Positions 16,218-30,339 of a stretch of DNA of 64,000 nucleotides are shown here, in pieces. Source of the stretch: Avena insularis (Eukaryota; Streptophyta; Magnoliopsida; Poales; Poaceae); assembly GCA_023614405.1 (NCBI GenBank), contig CM042690.1:524412293-524476292 (forward strand), in the 5' to 3' direction. A program made the translations under genes and the position numbers. The notes beneath the pieces were generated by a model. The model saw only the letters and a program-made list of their open reading frames with translations, made no database searches and was not told where the DNA came from. Each line of letters starts with the position of its first letter. The stretch's first letter is position 1.

Positions 16218-17639
16218 ATAAACAAACACACATGCAATGACACTGGTGGATCCATATGTGGTATGTGGAAAGAACAGACATGCAATGACACTAGCTGTGG
16301 TTAATGAAAAGAACACACATGCAATGACTCTGGTGGATCCATGTGGTTTATGAAAAGAACACACATGTAATGACTCTAGCTATGGTTAATGAAAAGAACA
16401 CACATGCAATGACACTAGTGGATCCATATGTGGTTTGTGAAAAGAACAGACATGCAATGAACTCTGGTGGATCCATGTTGGGTTTTTGAGAAGAACACGC
16501 ATGCAATGACACTGGTTGTGGTTCATGAAAAGAACATACATCCAATGACACTGGTGGATCCATATGTGGTTTGTGAGAAGAACACACATGCAATGACACT
16601 GGGTGTGGTTCATGAAAAGAACACACATCCAATGAACTCTGGTGGATCCATATGTGGTTTGTGAGAAGAACACACATCAAATGACACTGGTGGATCCATG
16701 TGTGGTTTGTGAGAAGAACAGACATGAAAACACACATGCAATGACACTGGTGGATCCATATGTGGTATATGGAAAGAACAGACATGCAATGACACTAGCT
16801 GTGGTTAATGAAAAGAACACACATGCAATGACTCTGATGGATCCATATGTGGTTTGTGAAAAGAACACACATGCAATGACTCTAGTTGTGGTTAATGAAA
16901 AAACACACATGCAATGACACTGGTGGATCCATGTGGTTTGTGAAAAGAACACACATGCAATGACTCTAGCTATGGTTAATGAAAAGAACACACATGCAAT
17001 GACACTGGTGGATCCATATGTGGTTTGTGAAAAGAACAGACATGCAATGAACTCTGGTGGATCCATGTTGGGTTTGTGAGAAGAACACACATGCAATGAC
17101 ACTGGTTGTATTCATGAAAAGAACATACATACAATGACACTGGTGGACCCATATGTGGTTTGTGAGAAGAACACACATGCAATCACACTGGGTGTGGTTT
17201 ATGAAAAGAACACACATCCAATGAACTCTGGTGGATCCATATGTGGTTTGTGAGAAGAACACACATGCAATGACTCTAGCTCTGGTTTGTGAAAAGAACA
17301 CACATGCAATCACACTGGTGGATCCATATGTGGTTTGTGAGAAGAACACACACCAAATGACACTGGTGGATCCATGTGTGGTTTGTGAGAACAACACACA
17401 TGCAAAACACACATGCAATGAAACTGGTGGATCCATATGTGGTATGTGGAAAGAACAGAAATGCAATGACACTAGCTGTGGTTAATGAAAAGAACACACA
17501 TGCAATGACTCTGATGGATCCATATGTGGTTTGTGAAAAGATCACACATGCAATGACTCTAGTTGTGGTTAATGAAACTAACACACATGGAATGACTCTT
17601 GTGGATCCATGTGGTTTGTGAAAAGAACACACATAAAAT

Positions 17640-20600
17640 GACTATAGCTATGGTAATGAAAAGAACACACATGCAATGACACTGGTGGATCCATATGTGG
17701 TTTGTGAAAAGAACAGACATGCACTGAACTCTAGTGGATCCATGTGTGATTAGTGAGAAGAACACACATGCAATGTCACTGGTTGTGGTTCATGAAAAGA
17801 ACACACATCCAATGACACTAATGGATCCTTATGTGGTTTGTGAGAAGAACACACATCCAATGACACTGGTGGATCTATACGTGGTTTGTGAGAAGAACAC
17901 ACATGCAATGACACTGGGTGTGGTTCATGAAAAGAACACACATCCAATGAACTCTGGTGGATCCATATGTGGTTTGTGAGAAGAACACACATGCAATGAC
18001 TCTAGCCGTGGTTTGTGAAAAGAACACACATGCAATGACACTGGTGGATCCATATGTGTTTTGTGAGAAGAACACACATCCAATGACACTGGTGGATCCA
18101 TGTGTGGTTTGTGAGAAGAACAGATATGCAAAACACACATGCAATGACACTGGTGGATCCATATGTGGTATGTCGAAGGAACAGACATGCAATAACACTA
18201 GCTGTGGTTAATGAAAAGAACAGTCATGCAATGAACTCTGGTGGATCCATGTTGGGTTTGTGAGAAGAACACACATGCAATGACACTGGCTGTGGTTCAT
18301 GAAAAGAACATACATCCAATGACACCGGTGGATCCATATGTGGTTTGTGAGAAGAACACACATGCAATGACACTTGATGTGGTTCATGAAAAAAAACACA
18401 CATCCAATGAACTCTGGTGGATCCATATGTGGTTTGTGAGAAGAACACACATGCAATGACTCTAGCTGTGGTTTGTGAAAAGAACACACATGCAATGACT
18501 CTGGTGGATCCATGTGGTTTGTGAAAAGAACACACATGCAATGACTCTAGCTATGGTTAATGAAAAGAACACACATGCAATGACATTGGTGGATCCATAT
18601 GTGGTTTGTGAAAAGAACAGACATGCAATGAACTCTGGTGGATCCATGTTGGGTTTGTGAGAAGAACACACATGCAATGACACTGGTTGTGGTTCATGAA
18701 AAGAACATACATCCAATGACACTGGTGGATCCATATGTGGTTTGTGAGAAGAACACACATGCAATCACACTGGGTGTGGTTTATGAAAAGAACACACATC
18801 CAATGAACTCTGGTGGATCCATATGTGGTTTGTGAGAAGAACACACATGCAATGACTCTAGCTCTGGTTTGTGAAAAGAACACACATGCAATCACACTGG
18901 TGGATCCATATGTGGTTTGTGACAAGAACACACACCAAATGACACTGGTGGATCCATGTGTGGTTTGTGAGAACAACACACATGCAAAACACACATGCAA
19001 TGACACTGGTGGATCCATATGTGGTATGTGGAAAGAACAGAAATGCAATGACACTAGCTGTGGTTAATGAAAAGAACACACATGCAATGACTCTGACGGA
19101 TCCATATGTGGTTTGTGAAAAGATCACACATGCAATGACTCTAGTTGTGGTTAATGAAACTAACACACATGAAATGACTCTTGTGGATCCATGTGGTTTG
19201 TGAAAAGAACACACATAAAATGACTATAGCTATGGTAATGAAAAGAACACACATGCAATGACACTGGTGGATCCATATGTGGTTTGTGAAAAGAACATAC
19301 ATGCACTGAACTCTAGTGGATCCATGTGTGGTTTGTGAGAAGAACACACATGCAATGTCACTGGTTGTGGTTCATGAAAAGAACACACATCCAATGACAC
19401 CGATGGATCCTTATGTGGTTTGTGAGAAGAACACACATCCAATGACACTGGTGGATCTATACGTGGTTTGTGAGAAGAACACACATGCAATGACACTGGG
19501 TGTGGTTCATGAAAAGAACACACATCCAATGAACTCTGGTGGATCCATATGTGGTTTGTGAGAAGAACACACATGCAATGACTCTTGCCGTGGTTTGTGA
19601 AAAGAACACACATGCAATGACACTGGTGGATCCATATGTGTTTTGTGAGAAGAACACACATCAAATGACACTGGTGGATCCATGTGTGGTTTGTGAGAAG
19701 AACAGATATGCAAAACACACATGCAATGACACTGGTGGATCCATATGTGGTATGTCGAAGGAACAGACATGAAATGACACTAGCTGTGGTTAATGAAAAG
19801 AACAGACATGCAATGAACTCTGGTGGATCCATGTTGGGTTTGTGAGAAGAACACACATGCAATGACACTGGTTGTGGTTCATGAAAAGAACATACATCCA
19901 ATGATACCGGTGGATCCATATGTGGTTTGTGAGAAGAACACACATGCAATGACACTGGGTGTGGTTCATGAAAAGAACACACATCCAATGAACTCTGGTG
20001 GATCCATATGTGGTTTGTGAGAAGAACACACATGCAATGACTCTAGCTGTGGTTTGTGAAAAGAACACCTATGCAATCACACTGGTGGATCCATATGTGG
20101 TTTGTGAGAAGAACACACATGCAATGACACTGGTGGATCCATGTATGGTTTGTGAGAAGAACAAACATGCAAAAAACACATGCAATGACACTGGTGGATC
20201 CATATGTGGTATGTGGAAAGAACAGACATGCAATGACACTAGCTGTGGTTAATGAAAAGAACACACATGCAATGACTCTGATGGATCCATATGTGGTTTG
20301 TGAAAAGAATACACATGCAATGACTCTAGTTGTGGTTAATGAAAAGAACACACATGCAATGACTCTGGTGGATCCATGTGGTTTGTGAAAAGAACACACA
20401 TGCAATGACTCTAGCTATGGTTAATGAAAAGAACACACATGCAATGACACTGGTGGATCCCTATGTGGTTTGTGAAAAGAACATACATGCAATGAACTCT
20501 GGTGGATCCATGTTGGGTTTGTGAGAAGAACACACATGCAATGACACTGGTTGTATTTCATGAAAAGAACATACATCCAATGACACTGGTGGACCCATAT

Positions 20601-23600
20601 GTGGTTTGTGAGAAGAACACACATGCAATGACACTGGGTGTGGTTCATGAAAAGAACACACATCCAATGAACTGTGGTGGATCCATATGTGGTTTGGGAG
20701 AAGAACACACATGCAATGACTCTAGCTATGGTTTGTGAAAAGAACACACATGCAATCACACTGGTGGATCCATATATGGTTTGTGAGAAGAACACACATC
20801 AAATGACACATAGTGGATCCATGTGTGGTTTGTGAGAACAACACACATGCAAAACACACATGCAATGACACTGGTGGATCCATATGTGGTATGTGGAAAG
20901 AATAGACATGCAATGACACTAGGTGTGGTTAATGAAAAGAAAACACATGCAATGACTCTGATGGATCCATATGTGGTTTGTGAAAAGATCACTCATGCAA
21001 TGACTCTAGTTGTGGTTAATGAAACGAACACACATGCAATGACTCTTGTGGATCCATGTGGTTTGTGAAAAGAACACACATCCAATGACTATAGCTATGG
21101 TAATGAAAAGAACACACATTAAATGACACTGGTGGATCCATGTGTGGTTTGTGAGAACAACACACATGCAATGACACTGGTTGTGGTTCATGAAAAGAAC
21201 ACACATGCAATGACACTGATGGATCCTTATGTGGTTTGTGAGAAGAACACACATCCAATGACACTAGTGGATCTATATGTGGTTTGTGAGAAGAACACAC
21301 ATGCAATGACACTGGGTGTGGTTCATGAAAAGAACACACATCCAATGAACTCTGGTGGATCCATATGTGGTTTGTGAGAAAAACACACATGCAATGACTC
21401 TAGCCGTGGTTTGTGAAAAGAACACACATGCAATCACACTGGTGGATCCATATGTGGTTTGTGAGAAGAACACACATGCAAAACACACATGCAATGACAC
21501 TGGTGGATCCATATGTGCTATGTGGAAGGAACAGACATGCAATGACACTAGCTGTGGTTAATGAAAAGAACACACATGCAATGACTCTGATGGATCCATA
21601 TGTGGTTTGTGAAAAGAACAAACATGCAATGACTCTAGTTGTGGTTAATGTAAAGAACACACATGCAATGACTCTTGTGGATCCATGTGGTTTTTGAAAA
21701 GAACACACATACAATGACTCTAGCTATGGTAATGAAAAGAACACACATGCAATGACACTGGTGGATCCATATGTGGTTTGTGAAAAGAACAGACATGCAA
21801 TGAACTCTGGTGGATCCATGTGTGGTTTGTGAGAAGAACACACATGCAATGACACTGGTTGTGGTTCATGAAAAGAACACACATCCAATGACACTAGTGG
21901 ATCCTTATGTGGTTTGTGAGAAGAACACACATCCAATGACACCGGTGGATCCATATGTGGTTTCTGAGAAGAACACACATGCAATGACACTGGGTGTGGT
22001 TCATGAAAAGAACACACATCCAATGAACTCTGGTGGATCCATATGTGGTTTATGAGAAGAACACACATGCAATGACTCTAGTTGTGGTTTGTGAAAAGAA
22101 CACACATGCAATCACACTGGTGGATCCATATGTGGTTTGTGAGAAGAACACACATCCAATGACACTGGTGGATCCATGTGTCGTTTGTGAGAAGAACACA
22201 CATGCAAAACACACATGAAATGACACCGGTGGATCCATATGTGGTTTGTGGAAAGAACAGACATGCAATGACACTAAATGTGGTTAATGAAAAGAACACA
22301 CATGCAATGACTCTGATGGATCCATATGTGGTTTGTGAAAAGAACACACATGCAATGACTCTAGTTGTGGTTAATGAAACGAACACACATGCAATGACTC
22401 TTGTGGATCCATGTGGTTTGTGAAAAGAACACACATAAAATGACTATAGCTATGGTAATGAAAAGAACACACATGCAATGACACTGGTGGATCCATATGT
22501 GGTTTGTGAAAAGAACAGACATGCACTGAACTCTAGTGGATCCATGTGTGGTTTGTGAGAAGAACACACATGCAATGTCACTGGTTGTGGTTCATGAAAA
22601 GAACACACATCCAATGACACCGATGGATCCTTATGTGGTTTGTGAGAAGAACACACATCCAATGACACTGGTGGATCTATACGTGGTTTGTGAGAAGAAC
22701 ACACATGCAATGACACTGGGTGTGGTTCATGAAAAGAACACACATCCAATGAACTCTGGAGGATCCATATGTGGTTTGTGCAAAGAACACACATGCAATG
22801 ACTCTAGCCGTGGTTTGTGAAAAGAACACACATGCAATGACACTGGTGGATCCATATGTATTTTGTGAGAAGAACACACATCCAATGACACTGGTGGATC
22901 CATGTGTGGTTTGTGAGAAGAACAGATATGCAAAACTCACATGCAATGACACTGGTGGATCCATATGTGGTATGTCGAAGGAACAGACATGAAATGACAC
23001 TAGCTGTGGTTAATGAAAAGAACATACATGCAATGAACTCTGGTGGATCCATGTTGGGTTTGTGAGAAGAACACACATGCAATGACACTGGCTGTGGTTT
23101 ATGAAAAGAACATACATCCAATGACACTGGTGGATCAATATGTGGTATGTGGAAAGAACAGACATGCAATGACACTTGGTGTGGTTAATGAAAAGAACAC
23201 ACATCCAATGAACTCTGGTGGATCCATATGTGGTTTGTGAGAAGAACACACATGCAATGACTCTAGCTGTGGTTTGTGAAAAGAACACACATGCAATGAC
23301 TCTGGTGGATCCATGTGGTTTGTGAAAAGAACACACATGCAATGACTCTAGCTATGGTTAATGAAAAGAACACACATGCAATGACACTGGTGGATCCATA
23401 TGTGGTTTGTGAAAAGAACAGACATGCAATGAACTCTGGTGGATCCATGTTGGGTTTGTGAGAAGAACACACATGCAATGACACTGGTTGTGGTTCATGA
23501 AAAGAACATACATCCAATGACACTGGTGGATCCATATGTGGTTTGTGAGAAGAACACACATGCAATCACACTGGGTGTGGTTTATGAAAAGAACACACAT

Positions 23601-26600
23601 CCAATGAACTCTGGTGGATCCATATGTGGTTTGTGAGAAGAACACACATGCAATGACTCTAGCTCTGGTTTGTGAAAAGAACACACATGCAATCACACTG
23701 GTGGATCCATATGTGGTTTGTGAGAAGAACACACACCAAATGACACTGCTGGATCCATGTGTGGTTTGTGAGAACAACACACATGCAAAACACACATGCA
23801 ATGACACTGGTAGATCCATATGTGGTATCTGGAAAGAACAGACATGCAATGACACTAGCTGTGGTTAATGAAAAGAACACACATGCAATGACTCTGATGG
23901 ATCCATATGTGGTTTGTGAAAAGATCACACATGCAATGACTCTAGTTGTGGTTAATGAAACTAACACACATGGAATGACTCTTGTGGATCCATGTGGTTT
24001 GTGAAAACAACACACATAAAATGACTATAGTTATGGTAATGAAAAGAACACACATGCAATGACACTGGTGGATCCATATGTGGTTTGTGAAAAGAACAGA
24101 CATGCACTGAACTCTAGTGGATCCATGTGTGGTTTGTGAGAAGAACACACATGCAATGTCACTGGTTGTGGTTCATGAAAAGAACACACATCCAATGACA
24201 CTGATGGATCCTTATGTGGTTTGTGAGAAGAACACACATCCAATGACACTGGTGGATCTATACGTGGTTTGTGAGAAGAACACACATGCAATGACACTGG
24301 GTGTGGTTCATGAAAAGAACACACATCCAATGAACTCTGGTGGATCCATATGTGGTTTGTGAGAAGAACACACATGCAATGACTCTTGCCGTGGTTTGTG
24401 AAAAGAACACACATGCAATGACACTGGTGGATCCATATGTGTTTTGTGAGAAGAACACACATCCAATGACACTGGTGGATCCATGTGTGGTTTGTGAGAA
24501 GAACAGATATGCAAAACACACATGCAATGACACTGGTGGATCCATATGTGGTATGTCAAAGGAACAGACATGCAATGACACTAGCTGTGGTTAATGAAAA
24601 GAACAGACATGCAATGAACTCTGGTGGATCCATGTTGGGTTTGTGAGAAGAACACACATGCAATGACACTGGTTGTGGTTCATGAAAAGAACATACATCC
24701 AATGATACCGGTGGATCCATATGTGGTTTGTGAGAAGAACACACATGCAATGACACTGGGTGTGGTTCATGAAAAGAACACACATCCAATGAACTCTGGT
24801 GGATCCATATGTGGTTTGTGAGAAGAACACACATGCAATGACTCTAGCTGTGGTTTGTGAAAAGAACACCTATGCAATCACACTGGTGGATCCATATGTG
24901 GTTTGTGAGAAGAACACACATCAAATGACACTGGTGGATCCATGTATGGTTTGTGAGAAGAACAAACATGCAAAAAACACATGCAATGACACTGGTGGAT
25001 CCATATGTGGTATGTGGAAAGAACAGACATGCAATGACACTAGCTGTGGTTAATGAAAAGAACACACATGCAATGACTCTGATGGATCCATATGTGGTTT
25101 GTGAAAAGAATACACATGCAATGACTCTAGTTGTGGTTAATGAAAAGAACACACATGCAATGACTCTGGTGGATCCATGTGGTTTGTGAAAAGAACACAC
25201 ATGCAATGACTCTCGCTATGGTTAATGAAAAGAACACACATGCAATGACACTGGTGGATCCCTATGTGGTTTGTGAAAAGAACATACATGCAATGAACTC
25301 TGGTGGATCCATGTTGGGTTTGTGAGAAGAACACACATGCAATGACACTGGTTGTATTTCATGAAAAGAACATACATCCAATGACACTGGTGGACCCATA
25401 TGTGGTTTGTGAGAAGAACACACATGCAATGACACTGGGTGTGGTTCATGAAAAGAACACACATCCAATGAACTGTGGTGGATCCATATGTGGTTTGGGA
25501 GAAGAACACACATGCAATGACTCTAGCTGTGGTTTGTGAAAAGAACACACATGCAATCACACTGGTGGATCCATATATGGTTTGTGAGAAGAACACACAT
25601 CAAATGACACATAGTGGATCCATGTGTGGTTTGTGAGAACAACACACATGCAAAACACACATGCAATGACACTGGTGGATCCATATGTGGTATGTGGAAA
25701 GAATAGACATGCAATGACACTAGGTGTGGTTAATGAAAAGAAAACACATGCAATGACTCTGATGGATCCATATGTGGTTTGTGAAAAGATCACTCATGCA
25801 ATGACTCTAGTTGTGGTTAATGAAACGAACACACATGCAATGACTCTTGTGGATCCATGTGGTTTGTGAAAAGAACACACATCCAATGACTATAGCTATG
25901 GTAATGAAAAGAACACACATTAAATGACACTGGTGGATCCATGTGTGGTTTGTGAGAACAACACACATGCAATGACACTGGTTGTGGTTCATGAAAAGAA
26001 CACACATGCAATGACACTGATGGATCCTTATGTGGTTTGTGAGAAGAACACACATCCAATGACACTGGTGGATCTATATGTGGGTTGTGAGAAGAACACA
26101 CATGCAATGACACTGGGTGTGGTTCATGAAAAGAACACACATCCAATGAACTCTGGTGGATCCATATGTGGTGTGAGAAAAACACACATGCAATGACTCT
26201 AGCCGTGGTTTGTGAAAAGAACACACATGCAATCACACTGGTGGATCCATATGTGGTTTGTGAGAAGAACACACATGCAAAACACACATGCAATGACACT
26301 GGTGGATCCATATGTGCTATGTGGAAGGAACAGACATGCAATGACACTAGCTGTGGTTAATGAAAAGAACACACATGCAATGACTCTGATGGATCCATAT
26401 GTGGTTTGTGAAAAGAACACACATGCAATGACTCTAGTTGTGGTTAATGTAAAGAACACACATGCAATGACTCTTGTGGATCCATGTGGTTTTTGAAAAG
26501 AACACACATACAATGACTCTAGCTATGGTAATGAAAAGAACACACATGCAATGACACTGGTGGATCCATATGTGGTTTGTGAAAAGAACAGACATGCAAT

Positions 26601-27230
26601 GAACTCTGGTGGATCCATGTGTGGTTTGTGAGAAGAACACACATGCAATGACACTGGTTGTGGTTCATGAAAAGAACACACATCCAATGACACTAGTGGA
26701 TCCTTATGTGGTTTGTGAGAAGAACACACATCCAATGACACCGGTGGATCCATATGTGGTTTCTGAGAAGAACACACATGCAATGACACTGGGTGTGGTT
26801 CATGAAAAGAACACACATCCAATGAACTCTGGTGGATCCATATGTGGTTTGTGAGAAGAACACACATGCAATGACTCTAGTTGTGGTTTGTGAAAAGAAC
26901 ACACATGCAATCACACTGGTGGATCCATATGTGGTTTGTGAGAAGAACACACATCCAATGACACTGGTGGATCCATGTGTCGTTTGTGAGAAGAACACAC
27001 ATGCAAAACACACATGAAATGACACCGGTGGATCCATATGTGGTTTGTGGAAAGAACAGACATGCAATGACACTAAATGTGGTTAATGAAAAGAACACAC
27101 ATGCAATGACTCTGATGGATCCATATGTGGTTTGTGAAAAGAACACACATGCAATGACTCTAGTTGTGGTTAATGAAACGAACACACATGCAATGACTCT
27201 TGTGGATCCATGTGGTTTGTGAAAAGAACA
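17640..27230. repeat. Tandem pair of 4.80-kb blocks within the array
   Basis: About 17640-22430 is repeated at about 22440-27230 with an offset of 4,799-4,802 bp. The similarity is uneven. The segments 18460-21850 and 23260-26640 are nearly identical, for example 20421-20795 against 25222-25596. The start of the pair (17.3-17.6 against 22.1-22.4 kb) is more diverged. This indicates a recent large duplication or gene-conversion tract. Limits are approximate. Confidence 0.7.
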
Positions 27231-27540
27231 CAGATACAATTACTCTAGCTATGGTAATGAAAAGAACACACATGCAATGACACTGGTGGATCCATATGTG
27301 GTTTGTGAAAAGAATAGACATGCAATGAACTCTGGTGGATCCATGTGTGGTTTTTGAAAAAAAACACATGCAATGACACTGGTTGTGGTTCATGAAAAGA
27401 ACACACATCCAATGACACTGGTGGATCCTTATGTGGTTTGTGAAAAGAACACACATGCGATGACACTAGTGGATACACATGTGGTTTGTGAAAAGAACAC
27501 ACATGCAATAACACGGGTGGATCAATGTGGTTTGTGAGAA

Positions 27541-28775
27541 TTACAGACATGCATTGAACTCTAGTGGATCCATATGTGGTTCATGAAAAGAACAAACATG
27601 CAATGACACTGGGTGTGGTTCATGAAAAGAACACACATCCAATGACACTGGTGGATCCTTATGTGGTTTGTGAAAAGAACACACATGCAATGACCCTAGA
27701 TGTGGTTTGTGAGAAGAACACACATGCAATGACACTGGATTATCCATATGTGGTTTGTGAAAATAACACACATGCAATGACACTGGTTGTGGTTCATGAA
27801 AAGAACACGCATGCAATGACACTGGTGGATCCATATGTGGTTTGTGAGAAGAACACACATCCAATGACACTGGTGGATCCATATGTGGTTTGTGAGAAGA
27901 ACACACATGCAATGACACTAGGTGTGGTTCATGAAAAGAACACACATCCAATGCCACTGGTGGGTCCTTATGTGGTTTGTGAAAATAACACACATGCAAT
28001 GACTCTAGCTACGGTTTGTGAGAAGAACACACATGCAATGACACTGGTGGATCGATATGTGGTTTGTGAGAAGAACACACACCCAATGACACTGTGGATC
28101 CATATATGTGGTTTGTGATAAGAATACACATGCAATGATACTGAGTGTGGTTCATGAAAAGAACACACATCCAATGAACTCCGGTGGATCCATATGTGGT
28201 TTGTGAGAAGAACACACATGCAATGACTCTAGGTGTGGTTCATGTGTGGTTTGTGAAAAGAACAAACATGTAATGATTCTATATGTGGTTCATGAAAAGA
28301 ACACACATGCAATGACTCTAGGTGGATCCATGTGTGTTTTGTGAAAAGAACAGACATGCAATGATTCTAGGTGTGGTTAATGAAAAGAACACACATCCAA
28401 TGACACCGGTGAATCCTTATGTGGTTTGTGGAAAGAACAAACATGCAATGACTCTAGCTGTGGTTCGTGAAAAGAACACACATGCAATGACATTGGTGGA
28501 TCCATATGTGGTTTGTGAGAAGAATAGACATGCAATGACACTGGGTGTGGTTCATGAAAAGAACACACATCCAATGACACTGGTGGATCCTTATGTGGTT
28601 TGTGAGAAGAATAGACATGCAATGACTCTAGCTGTGGTTCATGAAAAGAACACACATGCAATGACACTAGTGGATCCATTTGTGGTTTGTGAAAAGAACA
28701 CACATCCAATGACACTGGTGGATCCATATGTGGTTTGTGGAATGAACAGACATGCAATGACTCTAGCTATGGTCT
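27541..28775. repeat. Diverged right edge of the satellite array
   Basis: The last 1.2 kb keeps the 48/39-bp monomers but loses the higher-order pattern seen to the left. The monomers are more individually diverged and the recurrent 1-bp insertion (GAACTCT in place of GACTCT) is rare. As a result two long + strand frames stay open, 27564-28118 and 28322-28777. Both translate as runs of 16- and 13-residue repeats such as VDPYVVCEKNTHAMTL and GVVHEKNTHPMTL. Array edges commonly keep older, less homogenised monomers. I do not regard these frames as established genes. Confidence 0.7.
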
Positions 28776-29400
28776 AATTTCCCCCATCATCATTTGTCTG
28801 ATTGGTTAATCATTCACACTTTATGGAGGGCTTAATATTGAAAATAAGATGAATCTAGACACTGGTTCTAATGGCAGTTTTCTATCTTATACCTATGATG
28901 AAGCTTGGAAACTAATAATAAAAATGAGGGAGGCAATAGAAAATCTTAAAAATGAGGAGAACATTACAAATAGTTTCTCTGAATATGCTTGTGTTAACGA
29001 TTTCCTTGTATATGAAAGGACTTGTGTACTGATTAAAACCCTTGGTATTGATTCTTACACATTAAAGAAAATTATTGAGAATTATGGAGGGAATTTACAG
29101 GTACCTATAGAATGGGAACCCCATAAACCCCTCGAAGAAAAGAAGCATGCAAGAGCGCTAATGGAAGAGTTCTCCTCAGCACCTATTCAAGAGAATATCA
29201 AGAAAAGGAAAAAAGAGGAAGAACACATAAAGAAGAGATTAAAGAAACTAGAAAAGAACCCCGAAGCTACCAATATAAATAATGTTATATTAAAAGATCT
29301 TATGGAAGCACGGATAGTGGACAATGAAGTGGTTATGCTAGACTTTGAAACCTCAGAATTCATTGAAGGTAAAGTATGAGGTAACAAAACTTCTAAACCT
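28776..29400 (+). pseudogene. Athila gag, C-terminal remnant
   Basis: This is the C-terminal part of the capsid polyprotein. It starts abruptly at the array border. Residues resembling the gag CPHH...LSDWL motif are readable from about 28785 in one frame. A 1-nt shift near 28820 is then needed to reach the frame of 28849-29379, which contains YGGLNIENKMNLD (the first residues upstream of the ATG at 28849) and GSFLSYTYDEAWKL. The C-terminal half (about 29180-29280) is Lys/Glu-rich and probably coiled-coil. The frame ends at a TGA (29377-29379) and continues in the same phase into protease, so that stop is probably a nonsense mutation in a former gag-pol frame. The N-terminal gag and zinc knuckle are absent. 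Confidence 0.75.
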
Positions 29401-30339
29401 ATGACTCCTATATATTATGGAGAAACTTCCTTATACGGAATTTGTGAGCTGATCTCCACTATAAATATTATGCCCTCATCACTTTATGAGGAACTTCGCT
29501 ATAATTTAAATAATCCAGATGTAGAACCTGTAGATACTACTATTAAATTTTCTAATAGGACTAATATAAAACCGGAAGGAGTTACCAGAAACATCTATGT
29601 CTTTATTGGATCACTCATGTACCCCCTTGATTTTCATATTGTTGACATGCCTCGAGATTATTTTTGTCCTATTCTTTTAGGCAGGCCCTTTGTTTCCACA
29701 ATCAAAGCTCGAGTTGATAATAAGAAGGAGACTATTTCACTGACGTTTGGAGAAGAGGAAATGACATTCCACTTCACCAAACTAAAGAAGAGGCCATATG
29801 AAGTGGAAGATATCAAGGAAGAGAAAACGATTGCCAAGCTGGCCGCAATTCATTTCAGTAGTCCACAAGATGAATTAGAAAGGAGCCTAATTAATTGGGA
29901 GGAAGCACCGGATGATGAGGAGAGAGAAAAAATGGATGATTACCTTGATTCAGTCCCAGAAGCACAAAATCCACATGACTATGAAGAACTGGTAAGAAAA
30001 GGAGATGAAGAACCTCCACTTCCAGACGATATGAGGTATGAGTTTTTAGATAATGAAAATAAATGTCCTGTTATTATTAGCAAAAATTTATCAGAAAATG
30101 AAACAAATAAACTCATTTCGGTGTTAGTTAAGCATCGTGAAGCCTTTGGATATACTCTAAGTGATATTAAAGGAATAGATCCATCTATTGTAACACATAA
30201 GAGTACCATGCTTGATGATGTTGAACCTGCAGTGGATACACAAAGAAGGCTTAATCCAAAAATGAAGGAAGTAGTGAGAAAAGAGGTTATACGCTTACTA
30301 GATGCTGGCATAATATATCCTATTTCTGACAGTAAGTAG
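29401..30339 (+). pseudogene. Athila protease and start of reverse transcriptase
   Basis: The 312-codon frame begins with the aspartic protease region. YGICELISTINIMPSSL stands where the family has a D-[LI]-G-A-S active site, so the catalytic Asp-x-Gly is lost. FCPILLGRPF follows at about 29675-29695. The second half leads into the reverse transcriptase N-terminus, with LNPKMKEVVRKEVIRLLDAG at 30250-30309 and the typical acidic linker before it. The frame ends at TAG (30337-30339) and reads on in the same phase into the RT palm. The stop sits where family members usually have a Trp codon, consistent with a G-to-A change. Function is inferred from the family; this copy cannot make active protease. 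Confidence 0.8.

Larger units (their letters stand above)
1..28775. repeat. Tandem satellite array of 48/39-bp monomers
   Basis: The whole interval is built from two interleaved monomers. The long one (48 bp) starts GGTGGATCCATATGTGG and ends in AAGAACACACATGCAATGAC plus ACT. The short one (39-40 bp) lacks the GGTGGATCCA part and starts like GTGTGGTTCATGAAAAG. Both share a core of about 36 bp, so one probably arose from the other by gain or loss of a 9-bp segment. Almost every long monomer has a BamHI site (GGATCC). A marker variant reading CCATGTTGGGTTTGTGAG recurs mostly at about 590-680 bp or 1,120-1,190 bp, which indicates a higher-order unit near 0.6 kb. Larger blocks repeat at offsets of about 3.26, 3.98, 4.08, 4.74, 4.80, 10.46 and 12.08 kb. 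There is no unique spacer DNA. I do not recognise this as a named satellite. The left end lies outside the window. Confidence 0.95.

Noticed and set aside
1..28775. More than a hundred short frames on both strands of the array, read as proteins
   Set aside because: All are repeats of the same monomers read in different phases. They recur at the higher-order periods and have no start context or domains.
1..28775. CRISPR-like direct repeats
   Set aside because: The repeats are contiguous monomers without unique spacers and the window is plant DNA.
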